Shown piece after piece: positions 1-8,340 of a stretch of 64,000 bases of DNA (position 1 is the stretch's first letter; the number at the start of each line of letters is the position of its first letter). The notes beneath the pieces are model-generated. The model saw nothing but the letters and a program-made list of their open reading frames with translations. It made no database searches and was not told the origin of the DNA. Position numbers and translations under genes: made by a program. Origin of the DNA: RPQJ01 sp963793675 (GTDB lineage Bacteria > Pseudomonadota > Gammaproteobacteria > Steroidobacterales > Steroidobacteraceae); contig CAWCBA010000002.1 of assembly GCA_963793675.1 (NCBI GenBank), forward strand, positions 744,001 through 808,000, written 5' to 3'.

Positions 1-114
1 GACTTGCGGTGCGGGTCAGACGGCGAGTGGCACGGACATGAGGTGATGATGCCCGTGGCGGCACCGTCTGGCGCAGTGCTAAGGTCCGCGGCTGCCAACG
101 CCCGAGTCCCGTCC
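1..114. other. Window edge and leader of the GDT1-family gene
   Basis: This short stretch precedes the first gene. An open frame runs through it from base 4, but the family alignment begins at the ATG at 115, so I read it as 5' leader. Manganese exporters are often preceded by a yybP-ykoY riboswitch. I could not identify that element's conserved core here, and the leader may be cut by the window edge. Confidence 0.3.
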
Positions 115-690
115 ATGGAAGCATTTCTCGTCTCGACGGGTGTCGTCGCTCTCGCGGAGATCGGCGACAAGACGCAGCTGCTGGCGCTCGTGCTCGCGGC
201 GAAGTTCCGCAAACCGATCCCCATCATCCTCGGCATCCTCGTCGCGACGCTCGTCAACCATGCGGCGGCCGGCGCCGCCGGCGCCTGGATTTCGGCGCTG
301 GCCGGACCCACGGTGATGCGCTGGATACTCGGCCTTTCGTTCATCGCGATGGCGGCGTGGACTCTCGTGCCCGATCAGTACGATGACGACGACGGCACGA
401 ACGCCGCTCCCCGGTTCGGCGTGTTCGGCACCACCGTCATTGCGTTCTTCCTGCTCGAGATGGGTGACAAGACGCAGATCGCGACCGTCGCGCTGGCCGC
501 GAAGTACGCCTCGCTGGTGGCCGTGGTCGCGGGCACGACCCTCGGCATGATGCTGGCGAACGTGCCCGCGGTGCTGCTCGGTGACGTCGCCGCGAAGAAA
601 CTGCCGCTGCAGGTCGTGCACCGGATCGCAGCCGCGATCTTCCTCGCGCTCGGCGTGTCCGTCCTGCTCGGCTTCGGCTCGCTCGGCTAG
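115..690 (+). CDS. TMEM165/GDT1 (UPF0016) family cation transporter
   Basis: A 191-residue inner-membrane protein with the two signature motifs of the UPF0016/GDT1 family: EIGDKT at residues 15-20 and EMGDKT at 115-120. Each opens a bundle of three predicted hydrophobic helices, giving the usual six-helix inverted-repeat topology. An acidic run (DDDD) sits in the loop between the halves. Family members move Mn2+ or Ca2+, and bacterial ones characterised so far export manganese; the substrate here is inferred. I chose the ATG at 115 because the first helix and motif follow directly. Its TAG stop overlaps the convergent speA stop within the shared bases CTAG at 687-690. Confidence 0.85.
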   Translation: MEAFLVSTGVVALAEIGDKTQLLALVLAAKFRKPIPIILGILVATLVNHAAAGAAGAWISALAGPTVMRWILGLSFIAMAAWTLVPDQYDDDDGTNAAPRFGVFGTTVIAFFLLEMGDKTQIATVALAAKYASLVAVVAGTTLGMMLANVPAVLLGDVAAKKLPLQVVHRIAAAIFLALGVSVLLGFGSLG

Positions 691-2636
691 GGTTCGAGGT
701 AGGTGTAGCCGACGAGTTCTGCTTCGTAGAACCGCCGCATCGCCTGGCTCTCGGGCAGCGTGATGCGGCCTTCCCGCACGGCGCGCTCACAGTCACGCGC
801 GAACTGCGGCACCAGCCGCTCGACGTCGTACTGCATGTAGCGCAGCACCTCGGCCGCCGAATCGCCCTTCACCGTTTCCTCGATCCACCAGCCACCCTCG
901 TCGTGCAGCTTGATGTGCACGACGTGCGTGTCGCCGAAGAGGTTGTGCAGGTCGCCCAGCGTCTCCTGGTAGGCGCCCACGAGGAAGAACGCGATGTAGT
1001 ACGGCTCGTCCGGCTTGAGGTCGTGCAGCTCGAGCGAGCGCTTGGTCTCGCGCAGGCTGACGAAATGATCGATCTTGCCGTCGGAATCGCAGGTGATGTC
1101 CGCCAGCACGCCCGTGCGGGCGGGGCGCTCGTCGAGGCGATGCACCGGCATGATCGGGAACAACTGGTCGATGGCCCAGCTGTCCGGCAGCGACTGGAAG
1201 ATCGACAGGTTGCAGAAATAGATGTCGCTCAGGATGGTCTCGAGGCCTTCGAGTTCCTCCGGCACCGAGTCCAGCTTGCGGCAGAGGTCCCGGATCTTCG
1301 CGCAGGTCGCCCAGTACAGCCGCTCGACCAGGCCGCGCGCCTCGAGACCGAGGTAACCGACGCTGAACATCTGCAGCGCCTGTTCGCGGGCCTGCAGCGC
1401 GTCGTGATAACACTCGACCAGCCGTCGCTCCGAGACTGAACGGTAGGCGTCGAGCAGGTCCTTTACCGGCTGCGGGATTTCCTTCTTCCCGCGCACCATC
1501 TGTTCGTCGGTCTCGGTGACGCGGAAACGGTCGAGTTGCGAGCTGCCGAGCACGTCGCAGATCAGCAGGCTGTGGTGCGCGGCGATCGCGCGGCCAGATT
1601 CGCTGACGATGACCGGATGGTCGATGCCGCGGGCATTGCACACGTTCGCGATGCGATAGACCACGTCGCTCGCGTATTCGGCGAGCGTGTAGTTCATCGA
1701 CGATTCGTAATTGGTGCGGCTGCCGTCGTAGTCGACGCCCAGGCCGCCGCCGATGTCGATGTACTGCAGGCCGGCGCCCATCTGCTTCAGCTCGGCGTAG
1801 ACGTGCGCGAGCTCCGTAACGGCGTCCTTGACGCGGCGGATGTCCTGCAGCTGGCTGCCCGGGTGGCAGTGCACGAGCTGCAGGCAGTCCTCCATGCCGT
1901 GCTCCTTGAGCACGCCGACGAGATCGAGGATCTCGGTGACGAACAAACCGAATTTGCTCTTTTCGCCCGACGATTCGCGCCAGCGGCCGGCGCCTTCGCT
2001 CGCGAGCTTCACGCGCACGCCGAGGCGCGGACGCACGTCATACCTCTTCGCGTGCTTCAGGATCAGGGCCAGTTCGCTGAAATTCTCCACGACCGGGATG
2101 ATCGTGCGGCCGAGTTTCGCGGCGAGGATCACGGCCTCGATGTAACTGTCGTCCTTGAAGCCGTTGCAGATGATCAGTCGCTCGGACTCGCCTTCGGTCA
2201 GCGCCATCACGGCGAGCAGCTCGGGCTTGGAGCCCACCTCGAGGCCGAAGCCGAACTCGCGGCCGTAGCCGTAGATCTCCTCGACCACCAGTCGCTGCTG
2301 GTTGACCTTGATCGGGAACACTGCGCAGTAGCGGCCCGTGTACTCGTTCTCCGCAATCGCAGTGGCGAACGCGTCGCGCAACCGCGTCAGGCGGTGGCGC
2401 AGGATGTCCGAGAAGCGGACGACCACCGGCGTGGACAGGTCACGCGCGGCAAGACCCGTGACGACCTCGTGCAGGTCGATTTCCCGGCCCTCCGTCCAGT
2501 CGGGACGCACGATGGCGTGGCCAGCGGCATTGATGCCGAAGTAGCCGTTGCCCCAGGCATTGACGCCGTAGAGCTCGAGCGAGTCGTCGACGTTCCAGGG
2601 GCCGGTGTAGCCGGTCTTGCGTTCGGGGTTTTCCAC
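687..2636 (-). CDS. speA: Biosynthetic arginine decarboxylase
   Basis: A 649-residue PLP enzyme of the fold-III (alanine-racemase-like) decarboxylases that converts arginine to agmatine, the first step of the agmatine route to putrescine. The PLP lysine is visible in FPIKVNQQR (Lys110), and the barrel motif CHPGSQ and the later SESGRAI segment are present. Length matches E. coli SpeA (about 658). The N-terminus, with TGPWNVDDS and YGVNAWG, is typical of SpeA. No agmatinase gene is in the window, but homospermidine synthase lies 2 kb away at 4569, so the product probably feeds that branch. The gene is convergent with the GDT1 gene, sharing stop bases. Confidence 0.96.
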   Translation of the reverse strand: MENPERKTGYTGPWNVDDSLELYGVNAWGNGYFGINAAGHAIVRPDWTEGREIDLHEVVTGLAARDLSTPVVVRFSDILRHRLTRLRDAFATAIAENEYTGRYCAVFPIKVNQQRLVVEEIYGYGREFGFGLEVGSKPELLAVMALTEGESERLIICNGFKDDSYIEAVILAAKLGRTIIPVVENFSELALILKHAKRYDVRPRLGVRVKLASEGAGRWRESSGEKSKFGLFVTEILDLVGVLKEHGMEDCLQLVHCHPGSQLQDIRRVKDAVTELAHVYAELKQMGAGLQYIDIGGGLGVDYDGSRTNYESSMNYTLAEYASDVVYRIANVCNARGIDHPVIVSESGRAIAAHHSLLICDVLGSSQLDRFRVTETDEQMVRGKKEIPQPVKDLLDAYRSVSERRLVECYHDALQAREQALQMFSVGYLGLEARGLVERLYWATCAKIRDLCRKLDSVPEELEGLETILSDIYFCNLSIFQSLPDSWAIDQLFPIMPVHRLDERPARTGVLADITCDSDGKIDHFVSLRETKRSLELHDLKPDEPYYIAFFLVGAYQETLGDLHNLFGDTHVVHIKLHDEGGWWIEETVKGDSAAEVLRYMQYDVERLVPQFARDCERAVREGRITLPESQAMRRFYEAELVGYTYLEP

Positions 2637-2726
2637 TGTCTTGGTCGTTCCACCTGTGTCCGGTGTTCAGGCCGGAAAAAAGAGGCGCGCACGATAGTCA
2701 GAAGCAGAGGCCGCGTAAACAGAAAT

Positions 2727-3716
2727 CTAGGGGGGAGGAGGACAGGAAGGCCAGGAAGGACAGGAAGGATAGGAAGGACGAGGAAGTCGCAGCGTGCCGT
2801 TAAGCGGGCCAGGTCTCTGCACTTCCCACTCTCCCCTTCGTGGCCTTCCTGTCCTTCCTAACCCTCTTCCGCGCGCCACCGGGCGCGAAGGATCTCTCGA
2901 CCACTCGCTCCAGCTGCCGGGGTAGAGGCGTGCTCCGGGCAGCCCGGCGTGCTCCATCGCCAGCAGCAGGTGACAGGCCGTGACCCCGGAGCCGCACATC
3001 GTGATCGTGTCGGACGGGGCCACGGGCCCGAGTGTTTGTGCGAACGCGCGGGCCAGCTCGGCGGGCGGCAGGAATCGGCCGTCGGCGGCGACGACGCCCG
3101 ACGAGGGCAGATTGAGCGCGCCGGGCACGTGGCCGGCGACCGGGTCGATCGGCTCGACCTCGCCGCGATAGCGCTCCGCGGCGCGGGCATCGAGCACACG
3201 GCGCTGCGGATCGAGCGCAGCGAGCTGCGTCGTGTCGGCGTCGACACAGGCGCCGGCATCGAGGCGGGCAGTGAAATCACCTGCCGGGTGCGTCGGGGCC
3301 GGCTCTGTCGTCGTCGGCAGCCCGAGTTGCGACCAGCGTCGCATGCCGCCATCCATGACGGCGACGTGCCGATGGCCGAGCCATTTCGCCGTCATCCACC
3401 AGAAGCGCGAGGCCCACATGCCGGTGGCGTCGTCATATGCCAGCAGCAGCGAATCGTCGTCGACTCCCCAGCGTCGCAGCCGCGCCGCGAAGTCCTGCGG
3501 ATCCGGCAGGGGATGCCGGCCGCTGGTCAGCGACGTCGGCCCCGCGAGGTCGTGATGCAGGTCGGCGTGGATGGCGCCAGGCAGATGACCTCGCAGGTAC
3601 GCCTCACGGCCAGCTTCGGTTCGTGCCAGCTCGTAGCGGCAGTCGAAAATCAACAGCCGCGGGTCACCGAGTTGATCGGCGACCTGTTCCGCGCTCACCA
3701 GTGTTTGCCAGGGCAT
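2727..3716 (-). CDS. sseA: 3-mercaptopyruvate sulfurtransferase (two rhodanese domains)
   Basis: Two tandem rhodanese domains (about residues 5-130 and 155-275). The second carries the catalytic loop CGSGVTAC with Cys241, the CG(S/T)GVTA form typical of mercaptopyruvate sulfurtransferases. It transfers sulfur from 3-mercaptopyruvate to thiol acceptors in the cytoplasm. I start at the ATG at 3716; the open frame continues upstream but that part does not resemble the family. The native protein should end soon after WSRDPSRPVA (about residue 281). Here the frame runs on for about 48 residues rich in Gly/Arg and then Pro/Ser/Cys, encoded by a 9-bp intergenic repeat element, so the native stop seems lost to a repeat insertion. 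Confidence 0.9.
   Translation of the reverse strand: MPWQTLVSAEQVADQLGDPRLLIFDCRYELARTEAGREAYLRGHLPGAIHADLHHDLAGPTSLTSGRHPLPDPQDFAARLRRWGVDDDSLLLAYDDATGMWASRFWWMTAKWLGHRHVAVMDGGMRRWSQLGLPTTTEPAPTHPAGDFTARLDAGACVDADTTQLAALDPQRRVLDARAAERYRGEVEPIDPVAGHVPGALNLPSSGVVAADGRFLPPAELARAFAQTLGPVAPSDTITMCGSGVTACHLLLAMEHAGLPGARLYPGSWSEWSRDPSRPVARGRGLGRTGRPRRGEWEVQRPGPLNGTLRLPRPSYPSCPSWPSCPPPP
2732..2872. repeat. GGAAGGACA repeat element, copy 1
   Basis: A block of degenerate 9-bp units (AGGAAGGAC and variants) from about 2736 to 2786, a spacer of about 55 bp, then an inverted arm (CCTTCCTGTCCTTCCT) at 2842-2860. The arms could pair into a long hairpin. A related element with cleaner units lies at 23855-23990. 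Both sit immediately 3' of a gene. This copy supplies the last codons of the sulfurtransferase frame. The family is unknown to me. Confidence 0.75.
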
Positions 3717-3786
3717 CGTCGCTTCCTCCGCAGCTGCCAGTACAATCCGGATACAGGTGCGCCGCAAGGGGCGCGGCGGAGGGTTC

Positions 3787-4464
3787 ATGGCCATCGAAAT
3801 CTACTGGGGCAGCGGCAGCCCGTACTCCTGGCGCGTGCTGCTCGCGCTGGAGTACAAGCGCCTCGCCTACGAGTCGCACCTGCTGCAGTTCTCGAAGCAG
3901 GAGCACAAGTCGCCGCGGATGTTGCGGATGAATCCGCGCGGCCGGGTGCCCGTGCTCAAGGATGGCGACTATGTCGTGTTCGAGTCGCTGGCCTGCCTGC
4001 TCTACCTCGACCGCAAGTATCCCGAGTACCCGCTCTTCGGCACGTCGGCCGAGGAGGCCGGGACGATCATGCGTGTCATCTGCGAGTATCAGGCGTACGC
4101 CGAGCACTACGTCACGCAGATCGTGTCCGCGGTGTTCCTCGACCAGCTCGACCAGCAGACCGAGGAAATCACCAAGGCGATGCACATCGTCGGGGGCGAG
4201 GCCCGCACCATCGAGGCACGGCTCAGCACGTCGGACTGGCTCATCGGTGAGCAGCTGTCGGCGGCCGACCTGACGGTCTTCCCGGGCATCATGCTGCTGC
4301 GCCGCGCCATGGAAAAACGCGAGGCCGGCGAACTCCGCTCGCGCTTCCTGCCGATGGAATCGACCTACCCGGCGATTGCCCGCTGGATCCAGCGCATGGA
4401 ACAGGTGCCGGGGTACGAGCGGTCCTATCCGCCGCACTGGCGCGACCCGGCCAACCGGATCTGA
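3787..4464 (+). CDS. Glutathione S-transferase family protein
   Basis: A 225-residue protein with an N-terminal thioredoxin-like GST domain (residues 1-80: beta-strand IEIYWGSGSPYSWRV, cis-proline segment GRVPVLKD, and the FES glutathione-binding turn) followed by an all-helical C-terminal domain. The D in LSAADLTVFP is the usual helix N-cap of GST C-domains. The start at 3787 removes an unrelated upstream extension. It lies divergent from sseA with a 70-bp gap and about 100 bp before homospermidine synthase. Substrate is not predictable; likely cytoplasmic detoxification. Confidence 0.85.
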   Translation: MAIEIYWGSGSPYSWRVLLALEYKRLAYESHLLQFSKQEHKSPRMLRMNPRGRVPVLKDGDYVVFESLACLLYLDRKYPEYPLFGTSAEEAGTIMRVICEYQAYAEHYVTQIVSAVFLDQLDQQTEEITKAMHIVGGEARTIEARLSTSDWLIGEQLSAADLTVFPGIMLLRRAMEKREAGELRSRFLPMESTYPAIARWIQRMEQVPGYERSYPPHWRDPANRI

Positions 4465-4568
4465 CCGCGTCCGCAGGGCCTGCATCCGGCCCCGCAAGGT
4501 TTCGCGGTAAACTAGGCAGCGAGCCGCCCGAATCGGGTCGGCCAAACAGGAATCACGCTAGAGAAATC

Positions 4569-5987
4569 ATGACCAGCTATCCCGTTCACGTCGTCTTCCC
4601 CGGCCGCCTGATCTTCGTGGGCTTTGGCAGCATCGGCCAGGGCGTATTGCCGCTGATCCTGCGTCATGTGGGCATACAGCCCGACCAGATTACGATCGTC
4701 ACCGCCGACGAGGCCGGTGAGAAGGTCGCGCAGGAATACGGCGTGCGTTTCGTGAAGCACGCGCTGACGCGCCAGAACTTCAAGAACGTGCTGGACCCGA
4801 TCGTGGGGCGCGGGGATTTCCTGCTGAACCTGTCGGTCGACGTTTCGTCGATCGCGCTGATCAAGTTCTGCTGGGAAAAGGGTTCGCTCTATCTCGACAC
4901 CTGCATCGAGCCGTGGCCGGGCGGCTACACCGATCCGACGGTCTCGCCGGCGCGCCGCACCAACTATGCGCTGCGTGAGGAAGCGCTGACACTCAAGGAT
5001 TCGAAGCAACGCGCGCCGACGGCGGTGATCACGCACGGCGCCAACCCGGGGCTCGTCTCGCACCTGACCAAACAGGCGCTGCTCAACATCGCCTCGGACA
5101 CGGGCGTCGAAACGACCGAGCCGGGCACGCGCGCCGACTGGGCGGCGCTCGCGCACAAGCTGGGCGTGAAAGTCATCCACATTGCAGAGCGCGACACGCA
5201 GGTGGGTAACCGGCCAAAGGAGCTGAACGAATTCGTCAACACGTGGTCCGTGGACGGTTTCGTCGGCGAAGGTTGCCAGCCGGCGGAACTCGGCTGGGGT
5301 TCGCACGAAAAGAACTGGCCGCGCGACGGCAAGAAGCACGACTTCGGCCGCGGCAGCGCCATCTACCTGATGCAGCCAGGTGCGGCGACGCGCGTGCGCA
5401 CCTGGACGCCGATGGCCGGCCCGTTCCACGGCTTCCTGATTACCCACGGTGAATCGATCTCGATCTCCGACTACCTGACCGTGAAAAAGGGCGAGCAGGT
5501 CGTGTACCGCCCGACGGTGCACTACGCCTATCACCCGTGCGACGCCGCGGTGCTGTCCGTGCATGAGCTCGCTGGCCGCAACTGGCGGATGCAGGACAGC
5601 AAGCGGCTCATGGTGGACGACATCGTGAAGGGCGTTGACGAGCTCGGCGTGCTGCTCGCGGGTCACAAGAAGAACGCGTACTGGTATGGCTCGCAGCTGT
5701 CGGTGCAGGAAGCCCGCCAGCTCGCGCCGCACAACAGCGCGACGTCGCTGCAGGTCACGGTCTCGGCGCTGGCGGGGCTGATCTGGGCGGTCGAGAACCC
5801 GAACAGCGGCATCGTCGAACCCGACGACATCGACTACAAGCGCATCCTGGAGATCTGCCGGCCGTACCTCGGCCTGGTCGTAGGCGAGTATTCCGAGTGG
5901 CACCCGCTGGTCGACCGCGGCCGGATGTTCCCCGAAGATCTCGACGAAACGGATCCCTGGCAGTTCAAGAACGTCCGCGTGGTGTGA
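4569..5987 (+). CDS. hss: Homospermidine synthase
   Basis: A 472-residue NAD-dependent enzyme of the saccharopine dehydrogenase-like bacterial homospermidine synthases; the Blastochloris viridis enzyme is close to this length. The Rossmann motif GFGSIG is at residues 18-23. The ATG at 4569 follows an A/G-rich stretch. The enzyme joins two putrescines, or putrescine and spermidine, into sym-homospermidine. With speA at 687 this suggests an arginine to agmatine to putrescine to homospermidine route, although the agmatine-to-putrescine step is not encoded here. The stop TGA overlaps the GTG start of the next gene (GTGA), so the two are probably translationally coupled. Confidence 0.93.
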   Translation: MTSYPVHVVFPGRLIFVGFGSIGQGVLPLILRHVGIQPDQITIVTADEAGEKVAQEYGVRFVKHALTRQNFKNVLDPIVGRGDFLLNLSVDVSSIALIKFCWEKGSLYLDTCIEPWPGGYTDPTVSPARRTNYALREEALTLKDSKQRAPTAVITHGANPGLVSHLTKQALLNIASDTGVETTEPGTRADWAALAHKLGVKVIHIAERDTQVGNRPKELNEFVNTWSVDGFVGEGCQPAELGWGSHEKNWPRDGKKHDFGRGSAIYLMQPGAATRVRTWTPMAGPFHGFLITHGESISISDYLTVKKGEQVVYRPTVHYAYHPCDAAVLSVHELAGRNWRMQDSKRLMVDDIVKGVDELGVLLAGHKKNAYWYGSQLSVQEARQLAPHNSATSLQVTVSALAGLIWAVENPNSGIVEPDDIDYKRILEICRPYLGLVVGEYSEWHPLVDRGRMFPEDLDETDPWQFKNVRVV

Positions 5988-6463
5988 GTACGCCCGGTAA
6001 GCCATCTCCTTCTTCTCCCGCGGCTGCGGCAGAGGGCGGGGTCGAGGGCAGTCGGGGTCACGGCGGCTGCCTTTGCGGCGCTATCCGTTATCGCTTCGCG
6101 CTGCCACCGCTGTGGGTTGCGCATTGTCACTGCACGATGTGCCGTCGCGCCCAGGGCGCCGGCTTCGTTACGTGGGTCGGCACCGACGGCGAGCGCTTCG
6201 AACTGGCCGGCGAAGCGGGGCGACTTCGCACCTACCGTTCATCGCCCGAGGCGACGCGCAGTTTCTGCGACCGCTGCGGCACGCCACTCTTTTTCGAGTC
6301 GACGCGCTGGCCCGGCGAGCTGCACATCACCCTGGGCAGCGTGGACGCTGCGCTCGCGGCGCAACTGCAGCCGCTGGCGCACGTGCACTGGGCGGACCGC
6401 GTGCCGTGGATCGGCGAGATCCACGACGGCCTGCCGCGTCACGAGGCGACCGGTTCCTCGTAA
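5984..6463 (+). CDS. GFA (CENP-V/glutathione-dependent formaldehyde-activating) family zinc protein
   Basis: A 159-residue protein with the zinc-cysteine pattern of the GFA fold: CxC (Cys29, Cys31), CHCTMC (Cys48, Cys50, Cys53) and CDRCG (Cys95, Cys98). Despite the name, most members have no proven glutathione-formaldehyde activity, so function is unknown. The GTG at 5984 overlaps the hss stop. The first 25 residues are a Ser/Pro/Gly-rich tail before the domain. Its 3' end overlaps the convergent greB gene by 25 bp. Confidence 0.85.
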   Translation: MSTPGKPSPSSPAAAAEGGVEGSRGHGGCLCGAIRYRFALPPLWVAHCHCTMCRRAQGAGFVTWVGTDGERFELAGEAGRLRTYRSSPEATRSFCDRCGTPLFFESTRWPGELHITLGSVDAALAAQLQPLAHVHWADRVPWIGEIHDGLPRHEATGSS

Positions 6464-6951
6464 CGAATGCCGACGACGACGCAGGCGCGTCGTCCACCGG
6501 GAACCTCGATCGTCACCTCGTCATCGACACGCTTGCCCAGCAGCGCGCGGGCGAGCGGTGAATCCATGCTGACATAACGCCGCGCGGGATCGAGTTCGTC
6601 GGGTCCGACGATGCGGAACTCGGTTGCGACGCCGGCCTCGTCCTCCACCTGCACCCACGCGCCGAAGAAGATCCGGCTGCGGTCATCCGGCGGGCCCGCG
6701 ACGACGATCATTCCTTCGAGCCGCTTGCGCAGGAACCGCACCCGACGGTCGATCTCGCGCAGCTGGCGCTTGCCGTAGATGTATTCCGCATTCTCCGAGC
6801 GGTCGCCCTGCGCCGCGGCTTCCTGCACGGCCTTGGTCACCTGCGGACGCAGCACGCGCCACAACTCGTCGAGCTCTGCGCGCAGCCGGCGCTCGCCCGC
6901 GGGCGTCGAGTACCTGGAGCCTGGCGCGGCGGGTTTTCGGTAGCGGGTCAT
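6439..6951 (-). CDS. greB: Transcription elongation factor GreB
   Basis: A 170-residue Gre factor. The N-terminal antiparallel coiled coil spans about residues 15-85 and carries the acidic tip motif GDRSENAEY (49-57), which enters the RNA polymerase secondary channel and stimulates transcript cleavage in backtracked complexes. A C-terminal FKBP-like domain follows. The conserved YIYGKRQLREIDRR helix fits GreB better than GreA. Transcribed alone, convergent with the GFA gene. Confidence 0.93.
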   Translation of the reverse strand: MTRYRKPAAPGSRYSTPAGERRLRAELDELWRVLRPQVTKAVQEAAAQGDRSENAEYIYGKRQLREIDRRVRFLRKRLEGMIVVAGPPDDRSRIFFGAWVQVEDEAGVATEFRIVGPDELDPARRYVSMDSPLARALLGKRVDDEVTIEVPGGRRACVVVGIRYEEPVAS

Positions 6952-7035
6952 GTTTTCTGCAGGCGGTTCCCGGGCGCCGGAATAGTGTGCACGCGGTCAC
7001 GGAAAAGGCCGGTGGCGAACCGTAGTTTGCCGTCC

Positions 7036-7233
7036 ATGGGCATCAAGTTCTACGCGCATTTCCTGGTCGAGCAGCCGCAGCCGCGGGGCCTCGAGGAATT
7101 CCGCGGCGTGGTCGAGCTCGACGGCCAGCCGCGCCCGAACAAGGGCATGAAGGAAGCGACCCGGATCATCGCACGCAACTTCGGCCGCGCGCAGCAGGAC
7201 GTCAAGGTCCTGCAGTGGGCAAGGCTGCACTGA
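7036..7233 (+). CDS. Small conserved-looking protein of unknown function
   Basis: A 65-residue soluble protein starting at ATG 7036, divergent from greB. It has no signal peptide or membrane helix and contains mixed charged and aromatic residues (KFYAHFLVEQ, VKVLQWARLH). A strong intrinsic terminator lies 70 bp downstream, which supports a real single-gene transcription unit. I do not recognise the family. Confidence 0.55.
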   Translation: MGIKFYAHFLVEQPQPRGLEEFRGVVELDGQPRPNKGMKEATRIIARNFGRAQQDVKVLQWARLH

Positions 7234-7302
7234 GCGCCACGGCGCAACGGTTCCCCTGGCGGACTTTCCCCTTCCCCTTCGACCAAAGTTCGCCCACTCC
7301 AG

Positions 7303-7332
7303 CCCCGGCCCGCAAAAGGCCGGGGTTTTTTT
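7303..7332 (+). terminator. Rho-independent terminator
   Basis: A perfect GC-rich stem, CCCCGGCC then GGCCGGGG around a CGCAAAA loop, followed by seven T. It ends the unit carrying the 65-residue gene at 7036. An open reading frame begins on the ATG immediately after the T-run. Confidence 0.9.
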
Positions 7333-7500
7333 ATGGCCGCTATCGCGATAGTGACCCTCGGCCTGGGTGGACTGTTGGGCTCACTGGGCATTGTCGCTCT
7401 GGTGGCGAAAGGATACTCCGCGTTATCGGTGGGCTTTGCACTGGTCTACATCATTCCTATCTGTACCCTGGGGATCGTGAAAATAATGAAATCGTCGTAA
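7333..7500 (+). CDS. Putative small two-helix membrane protein
   Basis: A 55-codon frame from ATG 7333 to TAA 7500. The product would be very hydrophobic: two predicted membrane helices (about residues 3-24 and 29-49) and a short basic tail KIMKSS. There is no normal ribosome binding site; the G-run of the terminator stem lies about 8 nt upstream. Base composition is less GC-rich than the neighbours, which suggests transferred DNA. Family not recognised. Confidence 0.35.
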   Translation: MAAIAIVTLGLGGLLGSLGIVALVAKGYSALSVGFALVYIIPICTLGIVKIMKSS

Positions 7501-7513
7501 ATGGATTGAAAAA

Positions 7514-7735
7514 ATGCTGGATTTGTTATGTCGTAAGTCGAGCAGTGACGACCTCGATGTGAATCTTGCCATGCGCCATCTGGCCAGTCACGAATGGGGA
7601 CGGGCGCGAATGACCCTCGAAAGAGCGCTGGCCAAGGGGCGGCTGTCGGAACCCGAACAGGTGCGCGTTCTCTTGCAGGAAGTTCGGGATCGACTGGGCG
7701 TCAGGGGTGCAGAAAAGCTACACATCGTCTTCTGA
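7514..7735 (+). CDS. Hypothetical small helical protein
   Basis: A 73-residue frame that follows the small membrane-protein frame after 13 bp, so the two could be co-transcribed. It is charged and helical (segments MRHLASHEWGRARMTLERAL and EQVRVLLQEVRDRLG) with no membrane helix. It partly overlaps, on the other strand, the decayed tail downstream of the IS3 remnant. I do not recognise it. Confidence 0.35.
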   Translation: MLDLLCRKSSSDDLDVNLAMRHLASHEWGRARMTLERALAKGRLSEPEQVRVLLQEVRDRLGVRGAEKLHIVF

Positions 7736-7839
7736 TCCCGTCCCTGGCTCAGTGGACGGCGGCGACTTTTCCTGGTCGAGGGATCGTGAAAGCCATGAGA
7801 CTGCAGGGTAGGGAGGGTGATGGCGTCGGCCGCTCGCGG

Positions 7840-8340
7840 AACGAGTTGGGCCTCTGCGATCCGGGATAACCAGCCAGGCCAGCGGTAGTGCCCGCCACGA
7901 TCTGAATGCACCACGGGCCGATCGCTGCTGACGGTCACGGTCTGGATGGCCGCATCCAGCATCGAGTTGACGAGTTCGGCGTCCGGGCGCGTGCCGATCG
8001 ACCAGCTCACGACCATGCCGTCGAAGCAGTCGATCATAGGGGAGAGGTACACCTTGCCGGCCGGGATCTGGAACTCGGTGATGTCGGTGAGCCACTTCTC
8101 GTTTGGTGCGCTCGCGCTGAAGTCGCGGTTCAGGAGGTTGTCCGGAGCCGGGCTGATCTCCCCCATTTACGAGCCGTATCGACGGCGTCTGCGCGCAATG
8201 GGGAGCAGGCTCTGCTGCTTCATCAGGCGCCGAACCACCTTCTCGGAGATGTTCACGGACTGCTTGGTGAGCGAGGCGTGCATCCTGCGGTAGCCGTAGC
8301 ACCGGTAGTTGCGCTCGAAGATATCCGTCATGACGCGGCG
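7840..8340 (-). pseudogene. IS3-family transposase OrfB remnant (DDE integrase core)
   Basis: Two adjacent minus-strand frames encode successive parts of an IS3-type OrfB. The first has the helix-turn-helix_21 region (NYRCYGYRRMHASL, ISEKVVRRLMKQQ). The second has the rve core with the first two catalytic acidic residues (WLTDITEF and VVHSDRGGHY). They are separated by an in-frame TAA followed by ATG exactly where the family reads through (RYGS, stop, MGEISPAPDNLL), so this is a nonsense mutation. The N-terminus of OrfB, all of OrfA, and the region with the third catalytic Glu are missing. A dead fragment fused to the TPR gene upstream. Confidence 0.85.

Noticed and set aside
1..114. Possible yybP-ykoY manganese riboswitch before the GDT1-family gene
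   Set aside because: The context fits, but the conserved core could not be found by eye and the leader may be truncated by the window edge.
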